Position numbers and translations under genes: made by a program | Source of the DNA: Hoeflea sp038900095 | Lineage (GTDB): Bacteria; Pseudomonadota; Alphaproteobacteria; Rhizobiales; Rhizobiaceae | Direction: 5' to 3' | Assembly: GCF_038900095.1 (NCBI RefSeq) | Contig: NZ_JBBMQQ010000006.1 | Location: 62,001-126,000, forward strand | Length of the DNA: 64,000 nucleotides | Shown here: in pieces, positions 50,516 through 59,558 of the stretch | Numbering within the stretch: the first letter of the stretch is position 1 | Layout: each line of letters begins with the position of its first letter | The notes under the pieces: generated by a model | What the model was told of the DNA's origin: nothing | The model's input: only the letters and a program-made list of their open reading frames with translations | The model's database searches: none

Positions 50516-51867
50516 GCAAACGCGCTGTCACGGCGGCGCGGCAGGATCGCCAGCAAGGTGAAGCCCCGTGCCGCAAGGAAGATGTTGAGCGAAATCCAGA
50601 GCCCCAGATTGCCCCAAACCTGGGTAAGGGCAATCGACAAGCCTATGAACAGAGCCAGCGACAGGAGCATCATGTTGCGCATGTCACGCGACCAGGTGGC
50701 GCCGATGAAGACGCCGTCCATCTCGAAAGCAAGAACGCCGGAGACTGCCGTCAGTGCTGCCCAGAACAGGTAGAATCCGGCTTCAAGCCGCACCGGCTCG
50801 AGGGTGGTCATCAGCCCGATGATGGCATTTCCGAAGATCAGGAAGAAGCCGGTCGTGAACCCGGCAAGGGCAAAGCCCCAGAAGACCGTCAGCCGGACGG
50901 ACTTGTCGAAAGCCGGACGGTAGCGGGCCCCGATCGCGCGGCCGGCAAGCTGCTCCGCGGCGGTGGCAAAGCCGTCGAGATAATAGCCCGCGACCATGAA
51001 AAAGTTCATCAGGATGGCATTGGCGGCCAGGGTCGTCTCGCCAAAGCCGGTGCCCAGGCGGGTAAACCAGGCGAAGGCCGCGATAAGGGCAAAGGAGCGG
51101 ATCATGATGTCGCCGTTGAGCGCCATCAGCCGCATGACCGAAGGCCGGTCGATGATCTGCTTCCAGCTCGGGCTGTTGGCGCGATCGAACCTCAGACGGA
51201 TGATCAGGAACCCAAGTGCGCAGCCGGTGATTTCCGCGATCACCGTAGCCAGCGCAACCCCCTCGAGGCCGTAGCCGAGCCCCAACCCGAACCAGACCGA
51301 CAGGACGATGTTGGTGCCGTTGATGACCGACTGCAGCAGCAACCCCGTCCCGCCCATGCCGCGGCCGAGCACGTAGCCAAGAATGGCGTAATTGGCCAGC
51401 GCCGCCGGAGCCGACAGCGCACGGATCACCAGATAGGTCGAGGCGGCGGCCGCCACCTCGCCTTGAGCGCCCATGAATGCAAGGCCTGCGGCCAGCAAAA
51501 GCGGCGTCGCGGCGATGATGCCCACACCGGCAACGACCGAAATCATCAGCGAGCGCCAGAATACGGCCTGCTCTTCGAGAGGGTCATTGCGGCCCATGGC
51601 CTGGGCCACAAGGCCGGTGGTCGCCGAGCGCAGGAAATTGAAGGTGGTGAACACCAGGTCGAAGAGGATCGCCGCGATTGCCAATCCGCCCAGAAGTGCC
51701 GCATCGCCCAGTCGTCCGACCACGGCGGTATCGACCAGCCCCAGAAGCGGCGTGGTCAGAAACGCCAGCGTCATTGGCACCGCGATGGCAAATACCATGC
51801 GGTTGTTAACGTCGAAAGGGCGGCCCTCCGGCGGCAGAACATCGGTTTTGAGCAGCAGATCGGTCAC
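50506..51867 (-). CDS. MATE family efflux transporter (DinF-like)
   Basis: A 453-residue multidrug and toxin extrusion transporter with about twelve membrane helices in two halves (PMTLAFLTTPLLGLVDTAVVGRLGD opens the first, an LMALNGDIMIRSFALIAAF stretch the second). This early motif and DFAT/DinF-like length place it in the DinF subgroup; substrates (cationic drugs, oxidants) cannot be read. The start is GTG 51867, with only a weak GGACCC in front, and no ATG fits. It is divergent from the diguanylate cyclase gene and convergent with pyrD. Confidence 0.92.
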   Translation of the reverse strand: MTDLLLKTDVLPPEGRPFDVNNRMVFAIAVPMTLAFLTTPLLGLVDTAVVGRLGDAALLGGLAIAAILFDLVFTTFNFLRSATTGLVAQAMGRNDPLEEQAVFWRSLMISVVAGVGIIAATPLLLAAGLAFMGAQGEVAAAASTYLVIRALSAPAALANYAILGYVLGRGMGGTGLLLQSVINGTNIVLSVWFGLGLGYGLEGVALATVIAEITGCALGFLIIRLRFDRANSPSWKQIIDRPSVMRLMALNGDIMIRSFALIAAFAWFTRLGTGFGETTLAANAILMNFFMVAGYYLDGFATAAEQLAGRAIGARYRPAFDKSVRLTVFWGFALAGFTTGFFLIFGNAIIGLMTTLEPVRLEAGFYLFWAALTAVSGVLAFEMDGVFIGATWSRDMRNMMLLSLALFIGLSIALTQVWGNLGLWISLNIFLAARGFTLLAILPRRRDSAFAPA

Positions 51868-52056
51868 GCAATAAGGGTCCGGCTGGAAAAGGTGCTTCTT
51901 TCCTCTTCGACTTCGATGCCGCTGTAAAGGGGGCCGCTGAAAACCGGGGTCGGGTTAAAGCGGAATGAGCGACCAGCGACCTCATTGTTTTTGATGAACC
52001 GGGGAGAACGGGCCCGGCCGCCCGGCAATGCATGGCCATGGTTCCCCGTCGGGGTG

Positions 52057-52075
52057 GTGTCCGATTATCGGACAC
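52057..52075. promoter_or_regulatory. Perfect 19-bp palindrome, candidate operator
   Basis: GTGTCCGAT-T-ATCGGACAC is a perfect odd-centred inverted repeat with nine-base arms. It lies 72 bases upstream of the diguanylate cyclase GTG start and 190 bases upstream of the MATE start. No T-run follows on either side, so it is more likely a protein-binding site than a terminator. I do not recognise the regulator. Confidence 0.55.
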
Positions 52076-52146
52076 TGCGCATTTCTGTTTCTTAACACCC
52101 CTCGGGTTATACCGCCGCGAAGCTCCGTATGGCTGGAGGCAATTGC

Positions 52147-53352
52147 GTGGATTCTTCGTATATTTTATCGACAATCAACCCGGTTACGGGATTTTTACTG
52201 GCACTTACATTCTTCCTGATCTGGAAAAACCATCCGGGGAAAAAGTATATCCTGAACTGGTCTCTGGCCTTTGCCGCCGGGAGTATTGGCTATGCGTTTG
52301 AATTCTTCAATTTCTTCATCGCAAATTTCCGTTTTGCCAATGGTGTCAACATCTTCCTTCCGGTCAGCATGCTGTTGATGGCGAGGGGTATCTGCCTGCG
52401 CTATGCCGGCCGCTCCCCGGACCGTTTGCTGCTGTCGGCCATCACCTTTTGCGGCATGATTGGCTGCTGGTTGTCGTTTGGCGATCACAACGCGCTGATC
52501 CGGGGATCGATCGTCAGCGCCGGAGCTGTCGTGACGATGATCGCGGCAATGACTGCAATCCTGAGAGCCCCGGAGCGGGACAGGATCGACCTTTCGATCT
52601 TCATGGTGCTGCTTGCGCTGACAATCCTGTTGCCGGTCCGGCCGCTCGTCTCGTTCCTGATCGAGGGCGCGCCGCACATCGATGCAATCGAGGTCACCTC
52701 GTTCTGGGCCGTCTCGCTGAAGGTCGGCGGCCTGTTCGCCTGGATTGCCTTTGCCCTGCTGTTCCTGTTGCGCATCGCCTCTGACCTTTTGTCCGAACTC
52801 AACGCGCAATCGGTCACCGATGCGCTCAGCGGGATGCTCAACCGCCGCGGATTTTTCGACACCGCCGGGCCGGTGGTTCGAGACGCAACGCCAAAACTGC
52901 CGGTATCGGTGTTCCTGCTCGACATTGATCATTTCAAGACGGTCAACGACACCTACGGCCACCAGGTCGGCGATCAGGTGATCCGGAACGTCGCAGCGGC
53001 CCTGCACACCAATGCTCCAGAAACCGCGATCAACGGGCGGTTGGGTGGCGAAGAGTTTGCAATTGTTCTGCCAAACACCAACCGCAAGGCGGCCTTGGCC
53101 TTCGCCGAAGCCTTGCGCATGAACCTGGAGCGCCTGAGCCACACCGGCGTCCCGGACGATCATCCGGTCACGGTCAGCATCGGGCTGGCCCAGGGAACGG
53201 GAAACGCGCTGGACGAATTGCTGCATGACGCCGACATGGCGCTCTACAAGGCCAAGAGCGGTGGCCGGAACAAGATCGAGGTCAACGGAGGCGAAGCTTT
53301 CAGGGACCAGTCAACGCGCATGCCGGGAAGGCTTGTCCGGGCGCTGCAGTGA
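52147..53352 (+). CDS. Membrane-bound diguanylate cyclase (GGDEF)
   Basis: Makes the second messenger c-di-GMP from two GTP. The 401-residue protein has about six or seven N-terminal membrane helices (residues 1 to about 210) and a C-terminal GGDEF domain: LDIDHFKTVNDTYGHQVGDQV, the active-site RLGGEEFAI and the late DADMALYKAKSGGRNKIE. GGEEF is a catalytically competent form. I do not see an obvious RxxD inhibitory site. The likely start is GTG 52147, seven bases after TGGAGG; an ATG at 52129 lacks a Shine-Dalgarno. A perfect palindrome lies upstream. No EAL or HD-GYP partner is nearby. Confidence 0.93.
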   Translation: MDSSYILSTINPVTGFLLALTFFLIWKNHPGKKYILNWSLAFAAGSIGYAFEFFNFFIANFRFANGVNIFLPVSMLLMARGICLRYAGRSPDRLLLSAITFCGMIGCWLSFGDHNALIRGSIVSAGAVVTMIAAMTAILRAPERDRIDLSIFMVLLALTILLPVRPLVSFLIEGAPHIDAIEVTSFWAVSLKVGGLFAWIAFALLFLLRIASDLLSELNAQSVTDALSGMLNRRGFFDTAGPVVRDATPKLPVSVFLLDIDHFKTVNDTYGHQVGDQVIRNVAAALHTNAPETAINGRLGGEEFAIVLPNTNRKAALAFAEALRMNLERLSHTGVPDDHPVTVSIGLAQGTGNALDELLHDADMALYKAKSGGRNKIEVNGGEAFRDQSTRMPGRLVRALQ

Positions 53353-53412
53353 TGGCGATTTGCGCTGATTGTTGCGATGGACGATCGCGGCAACGCCGGG
53401 CATAAGGAACGA

Positions 53413-54318
53413 ATGCCATTCCTGCCGATAGTTCACGCCCCCGACTATGACGCCAACTTTGCCCCGGACCACAGGTTTCCGATGGGCAAGTACACACGGC
53501 TGATGGAGCTGATCCGGGAGAGCGAAACAGGATCGCGGGCGGTCTTTCATGCACCCGCGCCGGCATCCGCGGAATGGCTGTCGCTTGCCCATGACCGCGC
53601 CTATGTGGATCAGGTTCTGGCGTGCAGGGTTCCGGTTCCAATCGAGCGGGAGATCGGGTTTCCCGTCAACGAGCGGGTGAGCCTGCGTGCGCGGCTCGCC
53701 ACAGCCGGGACAGTGATGGCGGCACGGTTGGCGCTTTCTTCAGGCATCGCCTGCAACACGGCCGGCGGCAGCCATCATGCGCGGCGGGCGCAAGGGGCCG
53801 GGTTCTGTACTTTCAACGATGTTGCCGTGGCCTCGCATCTGCTTCTCGCCGATGGCGAGGTGGAACGGGTTCTGGTCATCGATCTCGACGTGCATCAGGG
53901 CGACGGCACCGCTGAGATCTGCAGCGGCATTGACGCCATCCGCACCGTGTCGGTGCACAGCGAGAAGAATTACCCGGTACGCAAGCAGGCCTCGTCGATC
54001 GACATAGCCCTGCCGGACGGTGTGCGCGACGAGGCTTACCTGGAAACGCTCGACTGGCTGCTGCCGCGCGCAATCGAGGATTTCAGGCCGGATCTGGTGT
54101 TCTACAACGCAGGCGTCGATCCACACGAGAATGACAGGCTGGGGCGGTTGTCACTGACCGATCAGGGGCTGAAGGATCGCGACCGGCGGGTGTTCTCGTT
54201 CTTCAGGCAACGCGACATTCCGGTAGCGTCGGTTCTGGGCGGCGGTTACAGCCGGGTTGTCGATGCGGTGGCCGGACGGCATCTGCTGACCTTCGAGGCC
54301 GCTTGCGAATTCGTCTGA
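53413..54318 (+). CDS. Histone-deacetylase-superfamily protein (acetylpolyamine/acetoin-type)
   Basis: A 301-residue zinc hydrolase of the bacterial HDAC-like family (AcuC/HdaH/AphA relatives), which removes acetyl groups from small amines or proteins. The His-His pair is in GGSHHARR, zinc ligands in LDVHQGDGT, and the third zinc aspartate is probably that in YNAGVDPHENDRLGRL. The active-site tyrosine is probably in LGGGYSR. ATG 53413 with AAGGA before it is preferred to ATG 53377. Substrate is unknown; bacterial members act on polyamines and acetylated propionyl-CoA synthetase-type enzymes. It converges on the DUF6460 gene. Confidence 0.9.
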   Translation: MPFLPIVHAPDYDANFAPDHRFPMGKYTRLMELIRESETGSRAVFHAPAPASAEWLSLAHDRAYVDQVLACRVPVPIEREIGFPVNERVSLRARLATAGTVMAARLALSSGIACNTAGGSHHARRAQGAGFCTFNDVAVASHLLLADGEVERVLVIDLDVHQGDGTAEICSGIDAIRTVSVHSEKNYPVRKQASSIDIALPDGVRDEAYLETLDWLLPRAIEDFRPDLVFYNAGVDPHENDRLGRLSLTDQGLKDRDRRVFSFFRQRDIPVASVLGGGYSRVVDAVAGRHLLTFEAACEFV

Positions 54319-54327
54319 GAGCGGGCG

Positions 54328-54594
54328 CTATTTGCGCAGGCTGAACAACCGCATGATGATGAAGACCGGGATCACCACACCAGCGCCGAGCAGCAGATAG
54401 CCACCAAAACGGCCGAGGGCCGCAAAGCCGGTTTCCCAGAGATTGATCAGGAAATCACGGGCGATGTAGAGAAGGTCGACCGGATACCAGTTGAAAGCCG
54501 CCATCACCACGCCGACAACAAAGGACGCAACCAGCAGCTTGAGTGCGGTGCGGCCCGGCGTATCGCCCAGAAAGCGTGTCAGACCATTGCTCAT
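54328..54594 (-). CDS. DUF6460 small membrane protein
   Basis: An 88-residue inner-membrane protein with two hydrophobic helices: LKLLVASFVVGVVMAAFNWYP and LLLGAGVVIPVFIIMRLF. The motif GRTALKLLVASFVVGVVMAAFNW is characteristic of DUF6460, a family seen in Hyphomicrobiales; the function is unknown. The ATG at 54594 precedes MSNGLTRFLGDTPGRT. It lies ten bases from the end of the deacetylase gene and 64 bases after the DNA ligase gene on the other side, without clear operon links. Confidence 0.85.
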   Translation of the reverse strand: MSNGLTRFLGDTPGRTALKLLVASFVVGVVMAAFNWYPVDLLYIARDFLINLWETGFAALGRFGGYLLLGAGVVIPVFIIMRLFSLRK

Positions 54595-54657
54595 CGTGGC
54601 AGTTCCCGTGTTCCGTTGGCTTTTACATAGTCATGGAGAGCAAACCGGGCAAGTGTG

Positions 54658-56271
54658 TCATGCGGCGCCATCAATCATCCGCTCGAGTGTTTCCAGCCGA
54701 TCGGCCTCTGCCGGTGGCTTGTCCCAGCGCAACCGGTTGATGCGCGGAAAGCGCATGGCGACACCGGATTTGTGACGGGATGAGCGGTTGATGCCTTCGA
54801 AAGCAACCTCGAAGACCAGCCCCTTGTCTGCTCCGGCGCGTACCGATCGCACCGGGCCAAAGCGCTCGATGGTGTTGTTGCGGACATATTTGTCGATCTC
54901 GACAAGCTCGTCATCTGTAAAGCCGAAATAGGCCTTGCCGACCGGGACCAGTTCACCCGGCTCGCGCCAGACCCCGAAAGTGTAGTCGGAATAAAAACCC
55001 GAGCGCTTGCCGTGGCCGCGCTGGGCGTACATCAGCACCGCATCAATCAGGAATGGATCGCGCTTCCACTTGAACCATTCGCCTTTCGGCCTGCCCGGAA
55101 GATAGGGCGCGGCCTTGCGCTTGATCATCACGCCCTCGATCACCGGCAGCGGAGGATCAGCACGGAGTGCCGCGAGATCATCCCAGCTGTCGAATGCCAG
55201 CATCTGCGAGCAATCGAAGCGCATCGGATCAAGTTTCGAGACAAAGGTTTCAAGCCGTTGCCGGCGTTCGATGAAAGGTTTGGAGCGAAGGTCTTCCGCG
55301 CCATCCTGCAGCAAATCATAGGCACGGAAGAATGCCGGGTAATCGCGCAACTGTCTGGCGGATACGGTCTTGCGGTTGAGGCGTTGCTGCAGATCCGAGA
55401 AGCTGCCGGTTTCGACACCCTCGCCGGCGGGGCGGACGACCAGCAACTCGCCATCGAGCGCTCCGTCAAACCCAATCGCGTCGACCAGATCAGGAAAGGT
55501 TGCGGAGATATCATCGCCGGTGCGGGTGTAAAGCCCGCTGATGCCGCGCTCGGACGAGGCCTGCACCCGGATGCCGTCCCATTTCCATTCGGCTGCGAAT
55601 TCCGCCGGATCGAGTTTTTCGAAATCATCGGTGTCTATGGCGTGTGACAGCATCACAGGACGAAACGGTGCGGCAGACGCATTGACCGGCTTGGGTCCCG
55701 ATCCCTCGAGCCATGCGAACAGATCGGCATAGGGCGGGGTCAGCCCGTGCCACAACTCCTCGATCTCGTTGACATTCACATCGCCGAACGCTGCCAGTGC
55801 CTGCTTGATCAGGCGGCCCGAAAGCCCCATGCGGAAGCCGCCGGTGACCAGCTTGAGCAACGCATATCGTCCCGGAGGATCGAGCCGGTCGAGCCAGTCC
55901 TCGACCAGCCCCGGCCCCTCCCGGCGTGACGATGCCATCAGGGTCTCAACCACCTCGGTCAGTCCCGGCGCGTCGTTGCGGCCGGCAATGACCTCGTTTT
56001 TCCGGGGCCAGGCGAGCGCAATGGTTTCAGCCAGGTCACCGACATAATCATAGGAATAGCCGAACAGTTCGGGATCCATGCGGGTCGAGATCAGTTCGCG
56101 CAATTGTGCCGGCTTGACCGCCGGGATGTCCAGGTCCCGGGCGATGGCGGCGAGTGCATAACCACGTTCGGGATCAGGCACGGTTCGGAAATGATCCTGC
56201 AACAGCGAGAGCTTGGCGTTGCGCGAGGGGGTGAAGGCCAGCATGTCGAGAAGGTCGGCGAAGCGGTTCAT
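54658..56271 (-). CDS. ATP-dependent DNA ligase (LIG of the LHR-MPE-LIG-EXO set)
   Basis: A 537-residue ATP-dependent DNA ligase that seals nicks in DNA repair. After a helical DNA-binding domain (residues 1 to about 200) comes the nucleotidyltransferase domain. Lys230 in EWKWDGIRV is the AMP acceptor, DGELLVV and EGVMIKRK are motifs III/IV to V, and KWKRD closes the domain. The OB-fold carries VLMYAQRGHGKRSGFYSDYTFGVW. Such ligases occur with a metallo-beta-lactamase nuclease, an Lhr-type helicase and a phosphoesterase, all present here. The ligase stop lies 64 bases before DUF6460, and it starts three bases after the exonuclease stop. Confidence 0.95.
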   Translation of the reverse strand: MNRFADLLDMLAFTPSRNAKLSLLQDHFRTVPDPERGYALAAIARDLDIPAVKPAQLRELISTRMDPELFGYSYDYVGDLAETIALAWPRKNEVIAGRNDAPGLTEVVETLMASSRREGPGLVEDWLDRLDPPGRYALLKLVTGGFRMGLSGRLIKQALAAFGDVNVNEIEELWHGLTPPYADLFAWLEGSGPKPVNASAAPFRPVMLSHAIDTDDFEKLDPAEFAAEWKWDGIRVQASSERGISGLYTRTGDDISATFPDLVDAIGFDGALDGELLVVRPAGEGVETGSFSDLQQRLNRKTVSARQLRDYPAFFRAYDLLQDGAEDLRSKPFIERRQRLETFVSKLDPMRFDCSQMLAFDSWDDLAALRADPPLPVIEGVMIKRKAAPYLPGRPKGEWFKWKRDPFLIDAVLMYAQRGHGKRSGFYSDYTFGVWREPGELVPVGKAYFGFTDDELVEIDKYVRNNTIERFGPVRSVRAGADKGLVFEVAFEGINRSSRHKSGVAMRFPRINRLRWDKPPAEADRLETLERMIDGAA

Positions 56272-56274
56272 GGC

Positions 56275-57285
56275 TCAATCCCCCTCATCTTCATAGCCAA
56301 CCAGATGCAGTGGCTTGGCCGGGATGCCCTGCATTTCGCACCAGCGCACCAGCGCTTCCTCACGGCCATGCGTGACCCAGACCTCGCCTGGCGCGACCGC
56401 CTGAATTGTTTCAGCCAGTTCATCCCAATCGGCATGATCGGATATGACCAGCGGAAGCTCGACACCGCGCTGGCGCGCACGCGCCCTCACCTGCATCCAG
56501 CCCGAGGCAAAACTGACCAGCGGATCCGGGAACCGGCGGGCCCACTTGTCGCCAAAGGCCGAGGGTGGGCCGAGCACGATGGCCCCGGCGAAGTCACCCT
56601 TGGCGCCATTCTCGATCGTCGCCGGGCGCAAGTCCCCGAGCGCAATGCCCTGGCTCTCGTAGTAGTCGCAAAGCTTCTGCAGTGCGCCGTGAATGTAAAG
56701 CGGTTCACTATATCCGGCATCGCGGATCAGCCGGATCACACGTTGTGCCTTGCCAAGCGAATAGACCCCGACCAGGTGCGCACGCTCGGGATTGCGCTTG
56801 ACCGAGCGCAGCAACCGGTTGATCTCATCGCCCGCGTCGGGGTGGCGGAACACTGGCAATGCAAAGGTGGCCTCGGTGATGAAGACATCGCACGGCACGG
56901 GTTCAAAAATGGCGCAGGTCGGGTCAGGGCGAGGCTTGTAATCGCCTGATGCGACAATGCGCATACCGTCCATTTCAACCGAGATCTGCGCAGAGCCGAG
57001 CACATGCCCGGCGGGGTGGAATTGCACGGTTACATCCCTGATGCGGATTGCCTCGCCCGGTCCGGCCGGCTGGGTGGCGCCGGCATGGTCCGCACCATAG
57101 CGGATTGCCATGATGTCGAGGGTTTGGGGCGTCGCCAGCACTTGGCCATGGCCGGCGCGGGCGTGGTCCGCATGGCCATGGGTGATCAATGCCCGATCGA
57201 CACCGCGCACCGGATCGATGAAGAAATCACCGGGCTGACAGTAAAGCCCCTCGCGGCGGGGGATGAGCAGGTCTTCGGGTTTCAT
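56275..57285 (-). CDS. Ligase-associated DNA exonuclease (metallo-beta-lactamase/beta-CASP type)
   Basis: A 336-residue nuclease of the metallo-beta-lactamase fold (SNM1/Pso2-like), the EXO of the LHR-MPE-LIG-EXO repair set. The metal site HxHxDH is visible as THGHADHARAG near the N-terminus, with further motifs GDYKPRPDP, the SDHADWDEL histidine and the VTHGREEA end. It should trim 5-prime or modified ends before ligation. ATG 57285 has AGG seven bases ahead; ATG 57291 is almost equally possible. It precedes the ligase by three bases in the same transcript and diverges from the methyltransferase gene. Confidence 0.92.
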   Translation of the reverse strand: MKPEDLLIPRREGLYCQPGDFFIDPVRGVDRALITHGHADHARAGHGQVLATPQTLDIMAIRYGADHAGATQPAGPGEAIRIRDVTVQFHPAGHVLGSAQISVEMDGMRIVASGDYKPRPDPTCAIFEPVPCDVFITEATFALPVFRHPDAGDEINRLLRSVKRNPERAHLVGVYSLGKAQRVIRLIRDAGYSEPLYIHGALQKLCDYYESQGIALGDLRPATIENGAKGDFAGAIVLGPPSAFGDKWARRFPDPLVSFASGWMQVRARARQRGVELPLVISDHADWDELAETIQAVAPGEVWVTHGREEALVRWCEMQGIPAKPLHLVGYEDEGD

Positions 57286-57362
57286 TGCCATACCTGTCAA
57301 TTAGGGCGGCGGGGCGCATCGAGAAAGGGCTTGCGTAATTCACCCGCTCAACGCATAGGCTG

Positions 57363-58388
57363 ATGTCTCCGTTCCTTTCTGGTCCAAACATGGCATCCCA
57401 CCAGCTTTCCTCGGGCGATCTGACTGCCGATCGCCGCGCCCACTATGCTCGTCAGTACGCCGAAGGCGGCGATCTGGGTGCGGCTGTGGACTTGCAGACC
57501 CAGGCGCTCGAACTCGCGCCGGACTGGGCCGCGGGCTGGCAGGCGCTTGGCGACTATCAGCAAAAGGCCGGAGATCTGGCCGGTGCGGCAAATGCATGGC
57601 GCAAGGTGCTGGCGCTTTCGCCGGTCGACATTTTCGGCGCGGGCCTGAAACTGTCGCTGACCGGACAGGCGAAAACGCCGCCGGCTCCCCCTTCCGAGTA
57701 TGTCGAAGCGCTGTTTGATGGCTACTCGAACCGCTTCGACACGGCGCTTCTGGAAGACCTTGGCTATTGCGTGCCGGAGCGGCTGACCGCACTGCTCAAT
57801 GACGTTGCCGGCATGGATGCAAAATTTGCCAAGGTGATCGACCTGGGCTGCGGCACCGGTCTGTTCGGCGAGCAGATCCGGCAGATGACCTCCTGGCTGG
57901 AAGGCTACGACCTTTCGCAGGGCATGCTGGCCAAGGCCGGAGACAAGGGCGTTTACGACCGGCTCGGGCAAGCCGACATTCTCCATGGAATTCCTGCAGC
58001 GCGCCTGCAGGGCGCCGGGCCGGCCGACCTGGTGGCGGCAGCGGATGTGTTCGCCTATTTTGGCGATCTGGACGGTGTCATGGCGGTGGCCTCGGACCTG
58101 ACAGCAAAGGGCGGATTGCTCGCCTTTTCGCTGGAAGCCGGACAGGAAGACTGCGATTGGATGCTGCAATCCTCGCTGCGCTATTGCCACGGCGAGACCT
58201 ACCTCAAGCGGTTGCTGGATCAGCACGGCCTGGACCTGGTGAAACTGTCAAGGGAACCAATCCGGCGCGACGGACACAACACCATCACCGGACTTCTGGC
58301 CATTGCCCGCAAGCGGCTCAGCGCGACGGTGAGCGAAGACGTGGCCAGCATGGCAAAGGCAACGCCGCTGACCATCGCTCTCAACTGA
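57363..58388 (+). CDS. TPR-like class I SAM methyltransferase
   Basis: A 341-residue protein in which about 90 N-terminal residues form TPR-like helices (AVDLQTQALELAPDWAAGWQALGDYQQKAGD). The rest is a class I methyltransferase: motif I VIDLGCGTGLFGEQI, then the acidic motif II region EGYDLSQGMLAKA and DVFAYFGD. The architecture resembles methyltransferases annotated as UbiG-like or TPR-containing. No substrate can be named. ATG 57363 is the earliest start, with only AGG nearby; ATG 57390 is an alternative. It sits between the exonuclease and AhpD-like genes and is not obviously part of the repair set. Confidence 0.8.
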   Translation: MSPFLSGPNMASHQLSSGDLTADRRAHYARQYAEGGDLGAAVDLQTQALELAPDWAAGWQALGDYQQKAGDLAGAANAWRKVLALSPVDIFGAGLKLSLTGQAKTPPAPPSEYVEALFDGYSNRFDTALLEDLGYCVPERLTALLNDVAGMDAKFAKVIDLGCGTGLFGEQIRQMTSWLEGYDLSQGMLAKAGDKGVYDRLGQADILHGIPAARLQGAGPADLVAAADVFAYFGDLDGVMAVASDLTAKGGLLAFSLEAGQEDCDWMLQSSLRYCHGETYLKRLLDQHGLDLVKLSREPIRRDGHNTITGLLAIARKRLSATVSEDVASMAKATPLTIALN

Positions 58389-58426
58389 CAGCGATGGCGT
58401 AGCTGCGCTCGGCAGCAGGAAACAAC

Positions 58427-58891
58427 TCAGGCGGCCGAGGCCGGCTGATCAACCGGATGCGGTGTCCGAAAGCCGACGGCGAGCCTGTTCCAGGTGTTGA
58501 TGGTTCCGATCGCCACGGTAATCTTCATGATCTCCTCATCGGTGAAGTGCGCCTTGAGCGCTTCGAACTCTCCATCGGGAGCACCGGTTTGGGATACGTT
58601 GGTGATAGCTTCGACCCAGCCAAGCAATGCACGCTCCTTCGGATCATAGACACCGGATTCGCGCCAGACGCTCATCAGGTTGATCCATTGCTCGGCCAGC
58701 CCGTCGTGGCGGGATTCCTTGACGTGCATGTCGACACAGTAGGCGCAGCCGTTGATTTGCGATGCGCGCAGCTTGATCAGGTGGATGAAGCGGCGCTCGA
58801 GACCCGAGGTCTGAACATAATTCTCAAGCTGCAGAACGGCATTGAGGGCGTCGGGCGCGGCTTTGTAAAAATCAAGACGGGGTTGCATCAT
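58427..58891 (-). CDS. Carboxymuconolactone decarboxylase / AhpD-like protein
   Basis: A 154-residue AhpD-fold protein with the redox motif CAYCVDMH (CxxC followed by His), as in alkylhydroperoxidase-like proteins that reduce peroxides. ELEXXXH-like features LERRFIHLIKLRASQING are preserved. ATG 58891 follows GGAGACTG, and its first bases overlap the stop of the Rrf2 gene, so the two are translationally coupled. The Rrf2-AhpD pair is a common redox-responsive unit: the regulator probably controls its partner. Substrate is unknown. Confidence 0.88.
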   Translation of the reverse strand: MMQPRLDFYKAAPDALNAVLQLENYVQTSGLERRFIHLIKLRASQINGCAYCVDMHVKESRHDGLAEQWINLMSVWRESGVYDPKERALLGWVEAITNVSQTGAPDGEFEALKAHFTDEEIMKITVAIGTINTWNRLAVGFRTPHPVDQPASAA

Positions 58892-59418
58892 CAGTCTCCT
58901 ATGGGTTGGGGCTGGCCTCGGCCGGCCGCCTTGCGTTGATGAAGGTCGAGAAAGGCGCAACCGCGGGCAACGATGCCGCCGTCGTCGGCTTCGGCTACTG
59001 CGGTGATCAGGTCGGCCACCGTTACCCTGGCAAGCTCGGCGCGGTAGGCCTTCTCGGCCCTGAGCATGGCGGCGTTGATGCCGCAGGGCGCGCTGAAGTA
59101 GCGCGCGGGCAAGGGATTGGGCCCACGTTGCCTGATCTCGTTGCAGCGGAATGCAGGTGCCGGCCCCTCAACGGCCAGCACGATATCGAGCAGGCTGATG
59201 GATCGGGGCACCCGGGCCAGACGATATCCGCCCCTGGGGCCCGGCACAGTGGCCAGAATGCCCGCGCCGGACAGAGCCTGCAGATGCTTGAGCAGATAGC
59301 TGGTGGAGACGCCGTGAAACTCGGCCAGGCTGGCAGCCGACAGCACCGCATCTGATTCAAGGCCTGCCAGCATGGTCACGCTGTGGATCGCCTGCTCTAC
59401 CCCGTCACTCAGTTTCAT
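58891..59418 (-). CDS. Rrf2 family transcription regulator
   Basis: A 175-residue regulator with the Rrf2 winged helix at the N-terminus (AASLAEFHGVSTSYLLKHLQALSGAGILATVPGPRGGYRLAR). Cysteines in the middle (FRCNEIRQRG and SAPCGIN) and one at the end (ARGCAFL) could hold an Fe-S cluster or sense redox changes, but the spacing is not the IscR or NsrR triad. It begins at ATG 59418 and is translationally coupled to the AhpD-like gene. It probably regulates that gene and itself; the operator is not evident. Confidence 0.9.
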   Translation of the reverse strand: MKLSDGVEQAIHSVTMLAGLESDAVLSAASLAEFHGVSTSYLLKHLQALSGAGILATVPGPRGGYRLARVPRSISLLDIVLAVEGPAPAFRCNEIRQRGPNPLPARYFSAPCGINAAMLRAEKAYRAELARVTVADLITAVAEADDGGIVARGCAFLDLHQRKAAGRGQPQPIGD

Positions 59419-59558
59419 GCCCTTCTCCTATCGTGGATATTTTTTATCCGTGATTCGGATACCTGTCAATCACTGCGTATTCCTGTTGCTCCAGTCTCTC
59501 GCGCTGATGATTACGCTGCGGCTTGGACTGCCAGCAGCGCTGCACTACATTGAACGGT

